In this document: positions 23,768-35,880 of the stretch, one piece after another
How the letters are laid out: every line of letters begins with the position of its first letter
Position numbering within the stretch: the first letter of the stretch is position 1
Origin: Sympetrum striolatum
Lineage: Eukaryota; Arthropoda; Insecta; Odonata; Libellulidae
Assembly: GCA_947579665.1 (NCBI GenBank)
Contig: OX388341.1
Coordinates: forward strand, 5,501,752 to 5,565,751
Length of the DNA: 64,000 nt
Reading direction: 5' to 3'
The notes under the pieces: model-generated
Told to the model about the DNA's origin: nothing
Seen by the model: the letters and a program-made list of their open reading frames with translations, nothing else
Databases searched by the model: none
Position numbers and translations under genes: made by a program

Positions 23768-24670
23768 ATGGAATGGTGTGTACTTAAATTTGATCGTTTT
23801 CAAAGTGAAATAAGTATGCTTGTTAATTTGTCAATAACTGCGCCATCACTTTCTCAACCAGTGGTAACTCTAGTAAACATGTGTTTCACCTCCGGACACT
23901 TCCCCTCGGCGTGGAAAGCAGCTAATGCTATTCCTCATTTTAAATCTGGCGACAGAAACTCTGTGAGGTCCTATCGACCCATCTCCATTCTCTGGCAGCT
24001 GTTTGTGAGAATTCTGAGAAGAGTTCACCTCTCTTAAGTGCAACATGGTTTCCTTCCTTCATGCCTCACCAATCGCTCCTCCCTTCATGCAGTTGAAACA
24101 ATTCAAAGTAATTCTCAATTGGATGTTTGCTACATCAACTTTGCCAAAGCGTTCGACTTCCGCGATCATTCTCTCCCACTACACAAACTTCAGCATAGAT
24201 ATGGCATTCACAGTAATTTTCTTTCCCTACTTAGTAGCTTTCTGTTCAATAGAAAGCAAAGGGTAGTTAGCCACTCCTCACCATGGGCTCCTGTGCTTTC
24301 CGGTGTTGCGCAAGGGACCGTATTTGTTTTCTCTGTTTATTGATGACCTCCTCAATGAAAGCCAGGTATTAATATTTGCTGATGACTGCAAAACCTTTAG
24401 AAAGATCAATACCAATTGTGACTGTTCTGCTCTCCAAGATTACTGCTACCACAGCACGGTCCCCTCCTGGAAGTTGAATTTAAATCCAGAAAAGTGTTGT
24501 GTCATTTCCATCACTTTAAAAAAGAAAAACAATCGTAATGACTACCTCATAAACAATAGCTGCATTCCTAAAGGTACTTCGTGCAAATATCTAGGGGTAT
24601 TTATTGATGAAAAGCTAAAATTCTCTGAGCATAAAATTAATAAAATAACATTTAATATACTAATAATAAT
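23768..24670 (+). pseudogene. Decayed LINE reverse transcriptase, Jockey-group-like
   Basis: Plus-strand pieces of a reverse transcriptase lie in order: finger region ending SYRPISIL (to 24,037), HGFLPSCLT..., a palm segment with INFAKAFD (about 24,135-24,160), GVAQGT (about 24,300), then LFIDDL and FADDC (24,330-24,390), and the thumb with CKYLGVFIDEKLKF (about 24,580-24,625). An in-frame stop at 24,035 and a frameshift near 24,310 break it. The endonuclease and the 3' end are missing. It ends next to the pogo terminus at 24,680. Confidence 0.75.
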
Positions 24671-25657
24671 TGTTAATTACAGTAGAACCTCAATTTTACG
24701 AAGTTGAAGGGACCCAAAAATTTGCGCTTTGTAAAATTCGGGCTTTGTAAATTTGAGGTTTTCTTTCAAGCAATTGAAATCTCTACAATACCAATCCAGG
24801 TTCAGTAACACAGTGCATAAAGTTAAATGGGATTGAAAGGAAGGTAATATTTCAATAAAATGTGTCCATAAATCCATAACATACATCCAGTTTAATGTTT
24901 AATACAACAGAAAAAAATTCTAAACTTTTAATTTTTAAAATAATCATAAATTATTTTTTGTTTTTTGGAAGTTTCAATCAAAGATGAGGTGATTTTCTCA
25001 ATACCAGGAAGGTAATAATTGAATAAATCAGGTACACCATCAGTAAACATTTGAAAATTGTGAAGCACTTTTATGGAGCGTCTTAATTCATCCCTTGTAG
25101 GGGGGGGAAGGTGCTTCTGGGTCATCTTCATAGCTTGTAGAAGAGATATCTAAGTTCACTTCATCCTCATCTTCTTCGTCTTCACTAAATTCACTGCAGT
25201 TATACATCATCACATGAGAGTCACACTTGACATATGACTCAGCATGAGAGGATGCATCTAGAATGTATTGATTTAGTGGTGCCATTTCTTAATAAGGAGG
25301 TCCTGTAGTGTGGGAACCTCCACTAACTCATCTGTCTCTATAATTGATGAGTCACCAAAACCAGCTGATCTCCAACAGTTGGAAATAGTGTTTGCAGTGA
25401 CACTGTCTCATGCTCTGGCAATTCCTCGCACAGCATGGAGCAATGTCCATGGAGGCACATCTTGCACATCAGAGGCTTGATTTGCAACAAATGTATGCGT
25501 ACCAAAGCTCTGTTTACAGAAAGCTAAACTATGCAGGTCTAAATATGTCAAATAATTATGAGGATGAAATCAAACTAATTTCTGTTACAAATAAGAGTCA
25601 CAAGCTCATTCAGGAAGAAAACAATAGATATCACATGCAATTCTCTGTGTGCACTAT

Positions 25658-27974
25658 TGTAGTAGCAGTCAAGGGCGTCGCCAGCCACTGGGCTAGGGGG
25701 GGGCTAGCTGCCTGATAAAATGCCTAACTTACAGGGGCGAGTTTATTCATGCCCGCTTCTTACTACAAATATGTCAAATCTATCAAAAAATAAATGTATT
25801 GAAAACTAGAGGAGTTTAACGCTTATGTGGCCAACTCATTACACTTTCCAAGATAGTAGTTTTCATAAGCGAACAATTGGAAACTTATCATAAATGTTGT
25901 TTGAATTTCTAGTTTGGATACGTTCAATTTCTATTAAAAAGTCATTTTTTTCGATGCTTAAATATTTTGATGCTGTAGATATAAACTTCCCGAGGCTTTG
26001 AGAGTTCTTTCTACCAAGAGGTTGCCAAGCATGAAAAGGAAAAAAATAAAAGCCCCTTTCAGACGGGACGACTTTTCGCCGGCCGCCGTCCACGGCACGG
26101 CGCCGTGTTTTCAAATAACCATGGGTGTTAATGGATGTCTTCAAACGACACGAAGCGCGCCGTTCATGGCTCGGCCATGGGATTGAAGGATTATTCCATG
26201 TTGTTTTGAAGTATTTTACGGTTATTCGGCAAGCGATATAAAACGTCTCAATAAATCACCACATTGGTGCACCCATCCTTATTTGAACATCTTTCGTTAT
26301 TAGACTATATCATCAGCAGCTTTCTTAGGAATGACTTCATCCGTTGCTATTAAAATTACCTCCTCTTCTAAGAAACAAAAAATCATTTATATCAGATGAA
26401 ATTTTCTGGTAGGCTTACAATTAAGCCTGATTTCGTTATTTATGTATTAGCCAAGTTTTCAATTGAATGTGTCACATACCGGAGAGTACAAATTCGGCTG
26501 CATTAAAATATTCTGTAGACTCTTGATTATAGTTGATATTATAATCGAATTTGCAGAAATCAAGTTACTTTAATGTTTAATTAAGGAACCAGTTTTGAAA
26601 CCAGGAACTTTGGAATTGTCGCTAAATTCATCTTGAGATGTGCCCTCTGATAACAAACCTAAAATAATACAATCCTAATTTATGCAACTAATAATGGTCA
26701 TTTTACAAAACACTACATAGACATTAACTCACGTTTTCCCGATAGAGGCCTCGAGCTCTTAGCTGACTGTGAAAAAATTTTCGGATATCCATCTGTATCT
26801 TATGAAATCCAAACTAAGCTCTCCTTCGAACTGTTCCCTGTGAATTTCTCAAAAGCACTATTCACGAGCCTAGATTTGCATTCACACCCTCAAAACAGTC
26901 ACGTGCAGAAGATCAAACTGAGTGTTTTATCAAACTGTCTGTCTCTCAAACGTAATCTTAATCTCTGTTTTTAGGGTATAAGTTTCGAATTACTTCTCGA
27001 ATATTCCCTTGCATTTTTTCGTGAAGTAAACAAATCAGCCCTTTCGAATTTTTCTCATGGGAATCTTATCTTATGGTGTGAGTCATCTAACAAAAGGATA
27101 TGGTTAAGAAGTGCATGCGTTGAACATTGTGTGCGAAACACTCGTAGCGTCCCATTGATATCGATGTCGGCTCTAAGCCTGCTCTGCTACCAAAAACATC
27201 AACTTAGCTGTAATCGGAGCCATATTTACTGGCATGCAAAGCTTTCGCTGAATTTATCAAGCAAATGATTGGGGTTTTGTACTCTTCAGCAGAAAAAAGC
27301 ACAGAGTTAAGTCATAGGACTTGACTCTTGGGGGGGGGGGGGGGGGGGGTTGAACCCCTAAAACCCTGCGCCACTCCTTGGGCCTATTTGCAAAATATTC
27401 ACCGCAAAACTTTCTTATGTCCATTTTGAAGGGAAAACGAAAAAAAACTGAATCCTTCGTCTTACTCGTGAATACTCAAGGTAGTTTGAGAGAGAGGACA
27501 TAATCGCATAACCTCGCGCTCTGATCCCATCGAGAGGCAGTTCTAACTACATTGTTCACCCTGTAACCGAACTTTTCTTCTCTTGGGTGGGAAGGGGCGA
27601 AGGAAAGGTGGGATTACAAAGTATTGTTGAAATATTTATGCTGCGCTGGAGGTATAAATGAATTTCCTACGAGGAAGTAATTTTCCCATCACTGGTGTTT
27701 ACACGTGCCAACACTTGACTTTGTTTTGGGTCTAAATTCTATTCAAATACGCTCGAGCCTAAAAATTGTTTCTGCAACGCATCCCTAACCAACATATGAA
27801 TGGGTCTCCAGGGGGGGCAGCTGCCCCCCTCTGGCGACGCCCTTGGTAGCAGTAGTAGTAGTAAGCACTTTAACAGCTTAGGTCATTTTGCCCATGTGCT
27901 CCCACCAGGATTTGAAATCAGAACTGATTCCTCATGAGTCACGAGCGTTACCCAAATGGCTCTCCAGGAGCCAA
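25658..27974 (-). mobile_element. tRNA-derived SINE with (CTA)n tail, split by a hAT element
   Basis: The tRNA-like head (27,885-27,974, minus strand: GGCTCC...GGTGGGAGC) and the tail GACCTAAGCTGTTAAAGTGC plus a CTA repeat match the SINE at 55,140-55,267. The tail's TAG repeat (plus strand) is interrupted by the hAT element at 25,670-27,845. The flanks GTGCACTAT (25,649-25,657) and GTGCAGTAT (27,976-27,984) look like its target duplication within the pogo element. The tRNA part is degenerate. Confidence 0.65.
25670..27845. mobile_element. hAT-type element, 2,176 bp, inside the SINE tail
   Basis: The inverted ends are CAAGGGCGTCGCCAG at 25,670 and its complement ending at 27,845. The perfect 8-bp duplications GTAGCAGT lie at 25,662-25,669 and 27,846-27,853. 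Subterminal G/C runs (GGGGGGG near both ends) follow. No transposase frame is evident; the interior is AT-rich except for a CpG-rich patch at 26,050-26,180. A run of 20 G lies at 27,330-27,349. Confidence 0.8.
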
Positions 27975-28545
27975 TGTGCAGTATATTTGCTTCAAATTAA
28001 AAGGATTTAAAAATTAGACTATGATTGTACTGATTTCCTTTATAGCATAGACCTTATTTCAAAGCCTAGGAGACTCACTTAAGTCAAAGTGAATGAAACT
28101 CACAGCCATGAATTCCAAGAAACTAGCTCGTAAATATTTTAAGTACTTTAAGAACTTTACTTAAGTTAATTTGAAACTCCCTCTTTTTTACATGCGTTCT
28201 ACTACGCTGACGTTTAGCGATGATTTTCAAGAATTACTTACTCGGGGGTACTTAAAACGATCTTGTTGCGTGACAAATCACAAGTCGCGATTGCAAATTC
28301 TTACCTAATGACGTAAAACGCTTTTAATTAATAAATTACGTATTGAAAATGCATCAAAATTTAAGTAATAGTGACGTATTACTACAAATTTAGTATTCTT
28401 TAATTAAACTAATTTCCATGACAGCTGCAACGAAGAACTTCCGCAGGAATGCTACTTTCAAGTAAAAGGTTCACCAAAGTTCTGCGATGGGGTTACGGCG
28501 GCTATCATATTGCTAAAATTAAATAATTCCAGAGAAAATATGGAG

Positions 28546-28575
28546 GTCGCAAAGGATATATATATCCTTTGCGAC
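28546..28575. repeat. Perfect 30-bp palindrome inside the pogo relic
   Basis: The two 15-bp arms GTCGCAAAGGATATA and TATATCCTTTGCGAC meet without a loop. It interrupts the transposase frame after HYLETL. It may be a scar of a further insertion or a chance cruciform. Confidence 0.7.
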
Positions 28576-30207
28576 GAGTAGGTATTTCTTATACACAAAA
28601 TGATAGAAAAGAAATAGAACTTACCAAGCGTCTCAAGATAGTGCTGGACGAGAAATCTTCGGTAGTGGACTTTGTAGTTGTTAATTATTCCCATGTCCAG
28701 CGGTTGCATCTTACTGGTGCTATTTGGACTCAGAAAAAGTACGTTTGGTAGCACTAGTCTGCTTATTTTATGAACTGGGGCATTATCTGTACAAGAAGTA
28801 GTACATTGCGATTATCGCATGCGCTCTCCCTCTGCAAGAAGATAATTTGCTTCTGAAAAATGTCCGTCGTCATCCATGCTTTTTTATTACTTTCATACAA
28901 CACAGGCAAATTTTTCACGTTCTTGAAGCAACGTGGAGCTCTTGATTTTGCAATCACAACTGGTTTCAACTTTTCAGATAGATCTTGGTTACATATCAGC
29001 ATTACTGTAACCCTATCCTCAGATTTTTTACCTCCGCGACATTTTTCTCCACGGGTCCCAAGGATGGAGTCAGGTAATGCCTTGAAAAACAAACCTGTTT
29101 CATCCAGGTTGTATATTTCTCGAGGGTAATATTTAGACACAATGTCATCGTTTATTTCATGCCACTGCTCAACGTCTTTTGTGATGATGCTACCTTCTTC
29201 TCCACAGATTTTCATTGAAGTGATTCCGTATCTTTTCTATCAAGCCACCCATTTGAGGCTTTAATGTTGTCGCACTTCAGTTTAAGAGCCAAAACCTGAG
29301 CCTTCTCCTTCAGTATTTTTTGTCTGTCCGCGATCACTTACTTCCTTGATAATTGACCTTATGGTGACCAAACTCAGGGACTTCCTCTTTTTCTTGGTCA
29401 GCGATGTTTTATCCATTATTTCACAGATAGGCACACGGGATATCACAACACAGGCCACCTCGCGCAGAGAGAGATTCTGACTGTACGCGTGCGACTTTAC
29501 CTCGCTTGGAGACCAACATTTTTCAGGGTGTCCACCATCCAACCATTATTTTTCAAGCTTTTACTAACCAGTTAAAATCCGAAATCCCTGCAGCAGCCTT
29601 AAGCATTTTAAGATGTCGTACTCCAATTTAGTAGCCAAGACCTGAGCCCAAAACTCCCTCAAAGTCGAAACTCCCTCGACTCAAAGTCGAAAACAAATTC
29701 TTATCATGCTCTATTCTCTCAATCTTTCGTCCAAATAGAAAGCATATACTACTGGAAATTGCTGGTCTATACGATCCCACGTCGATTCGCGATATTACCA
29801 GAAAGCATGATGAAGAAAGAAAGAGCACGGCTACGTCTTATAAGCTATCATTTTTCGCAAAAACTGTAATCAAAATGTTTGTATCCCACGACATTTTCAC
29901 ATTTTCCCATCTAAAATACATGGGATGAGGGTCCTCCCAACATAATCGATCTGGATTCAGCTGCTGCTGTTTACGGCGATCGTCATCCCGTTGTATTGAG
30001 CTCAATGCGACAAAACCATTTCAAATACTTCGTAAAACCGGGGTTCATTCACTCCTAGGGACCGGCTTCTCACTTCGTAAAACATGAAATCGAGGTTTTA
30101 CGTAAAACCGAGGTCATTTTACATGTACAAAGATCGGGACCGGCGGAATGGTTCATAAAACTGTGTCACTTCGTAAAATCGAGGTTCGTAAAAACGGGGT
30201 TCTACTG

Positions 30208-30660
30208 TATATGAAATTTATATAACATGTCTAAAAATTAAGGCGGAAACAAGGTCAAAAATGCAATATTTTACGGAAAGGTCTTTCATCTACCTGGCAC
30301 TACCGCTAAGAAAAATTTATTTAATTAATTATACTTTCGACCTGGCAAAAATGCATGGCTGGTTCAGAACATTCTAAAACTCAGCTACTATGAGAAAGAA
30401 GAAGCAAGAAAACACAAAAAGATATGGAATTTTAAAACTCACATGGGTCGATTCGACCCAGACGAGAGTACTCGAGGATTATATCGTACTCTTCTTTATC
30501 CGAAGAGTAGGCAAGCAAATAATGGTTTGAATTTTACAGTTAGCATTAGCTTCCAGTAAATTTCTGGTTCTTTATTATTTAGGAATTAGATTGTTAAAAT
30601 ATATAAATATTTTATACACAAATACACCACAAATTTGTTGTTATTTTTGTCTGATTTCTC
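30208..30660. other. Unassigned AT-rich segment
   Basis: One short frame (about 30,415-30,560) and a 17-bp near-palindrome, TGGGTCGATTCGACCCA, at about 30,446. No family recognised. Confidence 0.3.
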
Positions 30661-30870
30661 TCAGTTTGGACTCCAATGCGATATTCCACGGCTAAAATAA
30701 GAATCTTTGTTCAATTTCCTTTCTTTTTATATCCATCTCGATTTCGTACGACTATTATTTCTGATTTAATCCAGCGAAAGAAAAAATGCATGCATTGGAT
30801 CAAAATGAACTTTACGTGCATTTCTGTTGTTTCTAATTTAAATAGATTTCCAAAACAAGCGAATTAATAC
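30661..30870 (-). repeat. Diverged Helitron body fragment
   Basis: On the minus strand it matches the middle of the 7,972-9,215 Helitron units (the AATAGTCGTACGAAATCGAG block, then TTAGCCGTGGAATATCG, then the GGAGTCCAAAC block). No ends are preserved. Confidence 0.5.
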
Positions 30871-30904
30871 CTAACTTTTCTACAGGTAAAATACGGAAGT
30901 AAGA

Positions 30905-30985
30905 AATAGTGACTTGGCTGGGACTCCAACCCGGGTCTCCCACTTCCCGGGCAGGTATTCTATACTTTCAATCCTTTCATAAAGT
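30905..30985 (-). pseudogene. tRNA-Gly(CCC)-like pseudogene or SINE head
   Basis: The minus strand reads ...ACCTGCCCGGGAAGTGGGAGACCCGGG..., resembling the anticodon arm (CCC) and T-arm of a glycine tRNA. The B-box is mutated (GGTTGGAGTCC) and the A-box and acceptor stem are poor. A working tRNA gene is unlikely. Confidence 0.45.
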
Positions 30986-31229
30986 ATAGAAAGTTTTGTA
31001 CAACTCCTTAATGCTAGAACAGTTGCATTGTGTTCAAATTTATTTTATTTTTAATGTGTTCCATGTTCTATCAGGCAAAGGCATATGGCACAGGCACAGG
31101 TCATATGTTTGCATAAAAATCTTACACAGCAAGTAAGGAAATATTGTTAGCTTAACCCTAACATGAGATAACAACAGTAATCATCTAATTACACGAATTT
31201 TTACATTTATTCCAATAAAAAATTGTATC

Positions 31230-32462
31230 AAAGTAAAGAGATAATATGATCTTAGGGCAGTGCATTAAATATCAATAACTAAGTAACTCTCTTGCAACAG
31301 ATTTTGTGAAATTAAGACCATTTCTTCCATTATCTATTTCTGCTTTACATTTATTGAGTAAATTTGGTAATAAATAATTTAATTCTCTTTCTCCATGTTT
31401 ATTATAAAGCTTAGTAACAACATACGAGGCTTGTCCAGAAAGTAAGTGTACTGAATTTTTGAAGGTTACAAAAGTTTTTATTTGAACAGAAAAATTACCT
31501 GGTTACATTATTACATATGTAAGCTATTATTCGACATAGTCGCCATTCCTCTCAATGCAAATGGTGAACCGGGGTATTAATTTTTTGATGCCTTACTCAA
31601 GTAGTTTCCCGCCAAACCCTTCGTATACTTCTCCACCTCCCCCTTTACCTCCTCGTCGGTTGAAAATCTTTTTCCACCCATGTGCAGCTTCAGGGAGGTA
31701 AAAAGATTGTAATCTGAAAGTGTTAGGTCAAGGGAATCGCAGGATGGTACAGGACATCTCATTTAGCTAGCAGTTCCTTCGCCCGGCCCGGCCTCCACTC
31801 AATTCAACTTGTGTTGGTCTGTCAGCTGTTTTGGGACCCACCTCGCAGACAGTTTCCGATATCCGAGGGTTTCTGTGATGGTTTTGTGTAGCAGAGATCT
31901 GGAGATTTGTGGAAACATCGCAGAAAGTTCATCCTCAGTCAATCTGTGATCGTCACAGAGCACATTTTCGATTTTTTCACAATTTCGTCAGTCACAATTG
32001 AAGGTCTTCGGCTCCTCTGATAATCATGCACAGACGTACGACCGTTTTTAAACTCACGACACCACTTGAACACACTAGTACGATTCATAACTTTATCACC
32101 ATATGCAGTTTTTAGCTCATTATAAACCTCAAACGGAGTTTTTCCCTTCCAAACCAGGTAACGGATGACGCCGCATATTTCGCACTTGGCGGGAGATTGG
32201 GTTGAAATTTTTCACGAAACTTATTGTGGTGTCGACATTTCTCGACGTACTGACATTGAAATAGTCTTGTTGTGGATGTGAGGAATCAGGCTACATGGCA
32301 GAGTAGCCAAAATGTCAGAAAATAAATCCCTCTGGCCGTGAGAGCCTCAGTACACTTACTTTCTGGACATGCCTCGTAGAATATGATTCTCAAATTATAA
32401 TTATTATCTAGTATTACTTGTTTCTTCTTTTTATCATGGCAGTTCTTCAGAATGATGAAATC
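31230..32462 (-). pseudogene. LINE C-terminal fragment, split by mariner
   Basis: Minus-strand pieces NDFIILKNCHDKKKK (about 32,455-32,410) and TKLYNKHGERELNYLLPNLL (about 31,410-31,350) match the C-terminal end of Jockey-group LINE proteins. Removing the mariner and one TA restores one frame (...RIIF-YVVTKLYNK...). It probably belongs to the same element as the reverse transcriptase at 32,898-33,795, separated by a B-box fragment, with about 200 codons lost. Confidence 0.55.
31425..32375 (-). mobile_element. Internally deleted mariner transposon with dead transposase
   Basis: The inverted ends start CGAGGCTTGTCCAGAAAG at 31,425, with the complement ending at 32,375 (one mismatch over 28 bp), and TA lies on each side. 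Minus-strand remains include an N-terminal part with a frameshift (VTDEIVKK..., LTEDELSAMFPQISRSLLHK, KLSARWVPKQLT at about 31,990-31,810) and a C-terminal part (31,577-31,762, SDYNLFTSLKLHMGGKRFST). The catalytic core between them is deleted: the element is 951 bp against about 1.3 kb for a full mariner. Confidence 0.85.
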
Positions 32463-32897
32463 ATTGCCAGAAAAATTGCGATTTTGAACCTCAATGTCAT
32501 GGGTTCAATTCCAGAGGGCCCCAAAGTCCCAAATTTTCCCATTTAAAAGCATTGCTTTGATTTTTGGGAATTGAAAAAAAAAATATTTTCCGGTTAGGTA
32601 GAGAATCAAATCTCTAGGAGCCTCTCTATATGGTCATGATCTATCAAAAACATATATGACATTCACAGAAAAAGTCCTGGGTTCGATGGTAGGATGATGC
32701 AAAAATCTGCCCTTTAAAATACATTGAGGAAGTTTTTCATTAATTTTTTTGATGCTGTTATCAAAATGATAGGAAGTTCTCGCTCTGCTAGAAGTTGTAT
32801 ATTAAAAATCCATTTAAGAAAAAAATTATATAAGACCATGCTGTTCCTGGGTTCGATGCCAGAGCACATTAAAATTTCTCACACGAGGAATATATGT
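32463..32897 (+). repeat. B-box Helitron-like element fragment (monomers 1-3)
   Basis: Boxes GGTTCAATTCC (about 32,502), GGTTCGATGG (about 32,673) and GGTTCGATGCC (about 32,849) follow the 171-176 bp spacing of monomers 1-3. It starts mid-leader (GCCAGAAAAATTGCG) and ends at GGAATATATGTGAAAA, abutting LINE sequence on both sides. Confidence 0.75.
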
Positions 32898-33795
32898 GAA
32901 AATATATAACTGAGTCATTTGCAAATATCCTCTCAATGCTAACTATCTCGTCACTCAAGTCATTGATATATATGGAAAGAAGAAATATGGAAAAGAAGAG
33001 GTCCAATTACACTGCCTTGAGGTACGTCAGAGGTAACTTTGACTCCATTTGAGCTAAGGCCATCCAGTACAACTTGTTGTTCCCTCTCGTAGAGAAAATC
33101 CTTGACCCAGTCGACGACTTCCTTGTTAATGCCCGCTAGTTTTAGTTTGTAAAGTAGTTTGTAGTGGGGGACTCTATCGAAGGCATTTTTGAAATCAAGG
33201 AAAATAGCGTCCTCTTGCTTTTTACTCTCAGCAGACTTCAAGACTTCAAATAGAGCAAGTTGGGTTTCACATGATCAGGACTTTCGAAAACCATGCTGGT
33301 TCACATCGAGGAATTCATTTCTATCTAAAAATCCCATGAGTGAGCTTGCGACGATATGTTCTATTACCTTTCCGGACAGCGAAGTTAATGATATGGGTCT
33401 ATAATTTCCTGGGTCCTCCTTTAATCCGCTTTTGTAAACAAAGTAATATTAGCTAATTTACAATCGGATGGGACCCTACCTTCATTTATCGATTTACAAA
33501 ATATAATTTTGAGATAAGGGGCGACGCTTTCTGCCAGTTCTTTAAGTACTCTTGCTGGAATGCCTTCTGGCCCTGGCGACTTATTTGGCTTAATTTTGCC
33601 TAATATTTTAACTATACCGTCGGTCGTAAAACTTATATTTGACATGGAATCCAGTATATTAACCTTAGGGAGAACTGTATGTTACAATCTGATGTGAATA
33701 CGCTTTGGTAATATTCGGTAGAATGTTTGCTTTCCTCTTCGAATCGCAAGTAATGTTACCTTCAATATCCCTTATCGAGCTCACTGTTTGTACCT
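32898..33795 (-). pseudogene. Jockey-group LINE reverse transcriptase fragment
   Basis: Minus-strand frames carry IKPNKSPGPEGIPARVLKEL (33,421-33,645), FLDFKNAFDRVPH and VPQGSVIGPLLF (32,960-33,241), then IYINDL and FANDS near 32,910. The catalytic FADD has become FAND, so this copy would be inactive even without its frameshifts. The 5' side is truncated at about 33,795. Confidence 0.8.
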
Positions 33796-35320
33796 TTCCC
33801 AGTACATGTACCATACATGCTATATTTCAACATGAAAACCACCTATGTTCATAATAATCACACGAAAACGTATCGCCTTAAAATGTCTTAGCTTAAGATG
33901 ATTCATAACAAAGAAGTGTTTCTTTACTTTTTTTATTTTTTGCGACAGTTTTAGCATACCTAAATCTAAGTTAAAGATGGGTTTAACATCCCATTATTAT
34001 TTCCTCTTAGGTGCAGCAATGAATATATTTTTGATAACCTAATGAATTGAATAATGTTTCATATGAACAAGTAATTGTAGAATTACTCAGTGAATCAACA
34101 TTAGTAACACCAATAAATTAATTTTGAATAGTAATAATTCAATTTCTTGGAATAATCTGTGAGGAATGTGAGCAAAAGTAACTTGGTAGATATATATCAT
34201 TAATATGCCTAATAATCTATTAGAATATTGAATTTGTTTGATTAATGTGATTAAGATGGCTCATCTTATGTATGTGAATGAAAAATGTGAATATGAAAAA
34301 GGTATTCCTGCTACCATATTCTGATGAATGGAATATTGTCATTTGTCATTCGGTACAGGGAAAAACGCATCTTTCGTATACTTTTGTCGCAGTCTTGATC
34401 ATGGCTGTGATGAAATGAAAGCTACTGAGGTATGAGCATTAATACTGATTAAAGGTCTCTCCTTACATACTGACAAGAAAAGTGTTACTCATAGAGTCCT
34501 TGAGATTCATTTAGGTGTACATGTTCCGCTAATGTCATTCTGGCTTATAAAAGAAAGCAATGGCAAACTACCTCACTCCTCATCCTGCCTAGTGAGCCTC
34601 ATTCCTCTCTGCTTTTAGTAGCTTATATCCAAGCAGGTGAGGTACCAACTGGTCTTTGTGCTAAATACTTTACTGACGGAGCAACTTATGTATGTGAATG
34701 TTGTAAATTTGAATTAACACTGTTGGTTTATAAACACGAATATGTTTTACAAATTTCATTCATTAAACCTGCTGATGAAATGCAGTATAGATTTAAAATA
34801 ATCGAACAAAACTAAGGTGTAAAATTCAATTAATCCTATTATGATCTTCCCAAAATTTCATTAACTAATTCTGAATGAATTTTTTTTACAGTGTACCAAT
34901 GGCTGGGCGAAATAGAAAACTTGACCAACAGTTTGCATCAAAGCCGTTCACCGTATTGTTAACCAGAGTTTTGCGGTCCCAAAGAACCCACGAGGTCATC
35001 AGCATCTTCAGTGGATTGATACAAGAAGGATCTACTTCACTGGTTAGTAACTAATTACTTTTCCTAAAGTAGATGTATCTACTCTATGGAATATCTGCTA
35101 TGGATGTATCTACACTATCTAAAGCGGAAGCTGCTTAAGGCAAACACCTGTTCAAGTCAGAAGCTTCAATAATATTACGGAACCTGCACAAGGTGTTTTG
35201 CAGGAAAAGTCTTCTCTAAGGCAAAACATGCCTAATGTAGATGGAAATCAATATTTACATTTAAACCCTGCAATCCGCCAATGGTGCTTGGCAGGGGGTG
35301 TAAGACACCGAAATACCTAT
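33796..35320. other. AT-rich segment with one isolated exon-like piece
   Basis: No repeat family recognised. At 34,892-35,034 a stretch preceded by TTTTTTTACAG and followed by G|GTTAGTAA could be an exon. One frame is open (ATG at 34,898; MAGRNRKLDQQFASKPF...). Another reads YQWLGEIENLTNSLHQ but has a stop. No partner exon is visible. Confidence 0.25.
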
Positions 35321-35880
35321 CTAATCTGGGGAGCTATTAGCTTCTCTAATACTTCGCGGGAACCAAAAGTAGCTATCTGTCCTGGCAACTATTTCCCTGT
35401 ATCGCTTTTTAGTTTTCTCTCGAAGGTCGCGTAGGTATATAACTGGGATGACAATATCCATTATCTCCTTCCCGAAATCGGTAGAGATAAATTTATCAAA
35501 AAGCTTCCGTCGATATTCACGTCTTCTATCACCAAAAGAGTTCCATCCGAGGGATTCTATTATAGCCACTGCTGTCGAATCTGAAATCTCCCTTGACGAA
35601 CCTTGCTGCTCTACGTTGAACCATCTCAAATTAATCCTACTTCGTGAGGATCGCACAGCAATACTCAAGTAGAGGTCAGGGAAAAGTACGCTATTTCTTT
35701 TACTCTCGATGAAGATCCCTTAAGAATTCTGCTGGCTAACCTTTGCATTCCATTCGCCTTTCCTACTATGCCTCGAATATGCTCTTTGAAGGAAAAATTA
35801 CTGCTGAGCATAATTCCTAGGTATGTGAGCTCCAAGGGATTTCCTGAAATTCTGTTTCGATCGAATTACATTTTAGAAAT
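35321..35880 (-). pseudogene. LINE C-terminal fragment, Jockey/CR1-like
   Basis: The minus-strand frame 35,321-35,668 reads INLRWFNVEQQGSSR..., LGWNSFGDRRREYRRKLFDK and SYFWFPRSIREANSSP, the typical tail of Jockey/CR1-like proteins (FxPRTIxxWNxLP region). 35,690-35,880 adds upstream thumb remnants. It lies upstream, in minus-strand order, of the separate LINE at 32.9-33.8 kb, so it is a different insertion. Confidence 0.7.

Larger units (their letters stand above)
24928..29828 (-). pseudogene. pogo/Tigger transposase pseudogene (DDE, CENP-B-like family)
   Basis: On the minus strand, 29,282-29,542 holds an N-terminal helix-turn-helix-like part (SLREVACVVI, KKKRKSLSLVTIRSII). 28,763-29,215 holds the catalytic core with the first Asp in YNLDETGLFFKALP and RVTVMLICNQ. 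28,630-28,754 continues with LSPNSTSKMQPLDMGIINNY, which includes the QPLD stretch before the last acidic residue. The C-terminal tail, with an acidic stretch (SEDEEDEDEVNLD), lies at 24,928-25,500. Stops, frameshifts and the 25.7-28.0 kb insertions inactivate it. In a live element this protein would cut at the terminal repeats and reinsert at TA. Confidence 0.75.
24680..30207 (-). mobile_element. pogo/Tigger-type DNA transposon with nested insertions
   Basis: The ends are inverted: CAGTAGAACCTC at 24,680 and GGGTTCTACTG ending at 30,207. Each is flanked by TA (24,678-24,679 and 30,208-30,209), the Tc1/mariner-superfamily target. Tandem TACGAA-containing subterminal motifs recur at both ends (24,690-24,760 and 30,030-30,200). 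Without the insert at 25,658-27,974 the element would be about 3.2 kb. Confidence 0.75.

Noticed and set aside
34892..35034. Isolated exon between good-looking splice sites
   Set aside because: Two competing frames, one with stops, and no partner exon. Too weak for a gene call.
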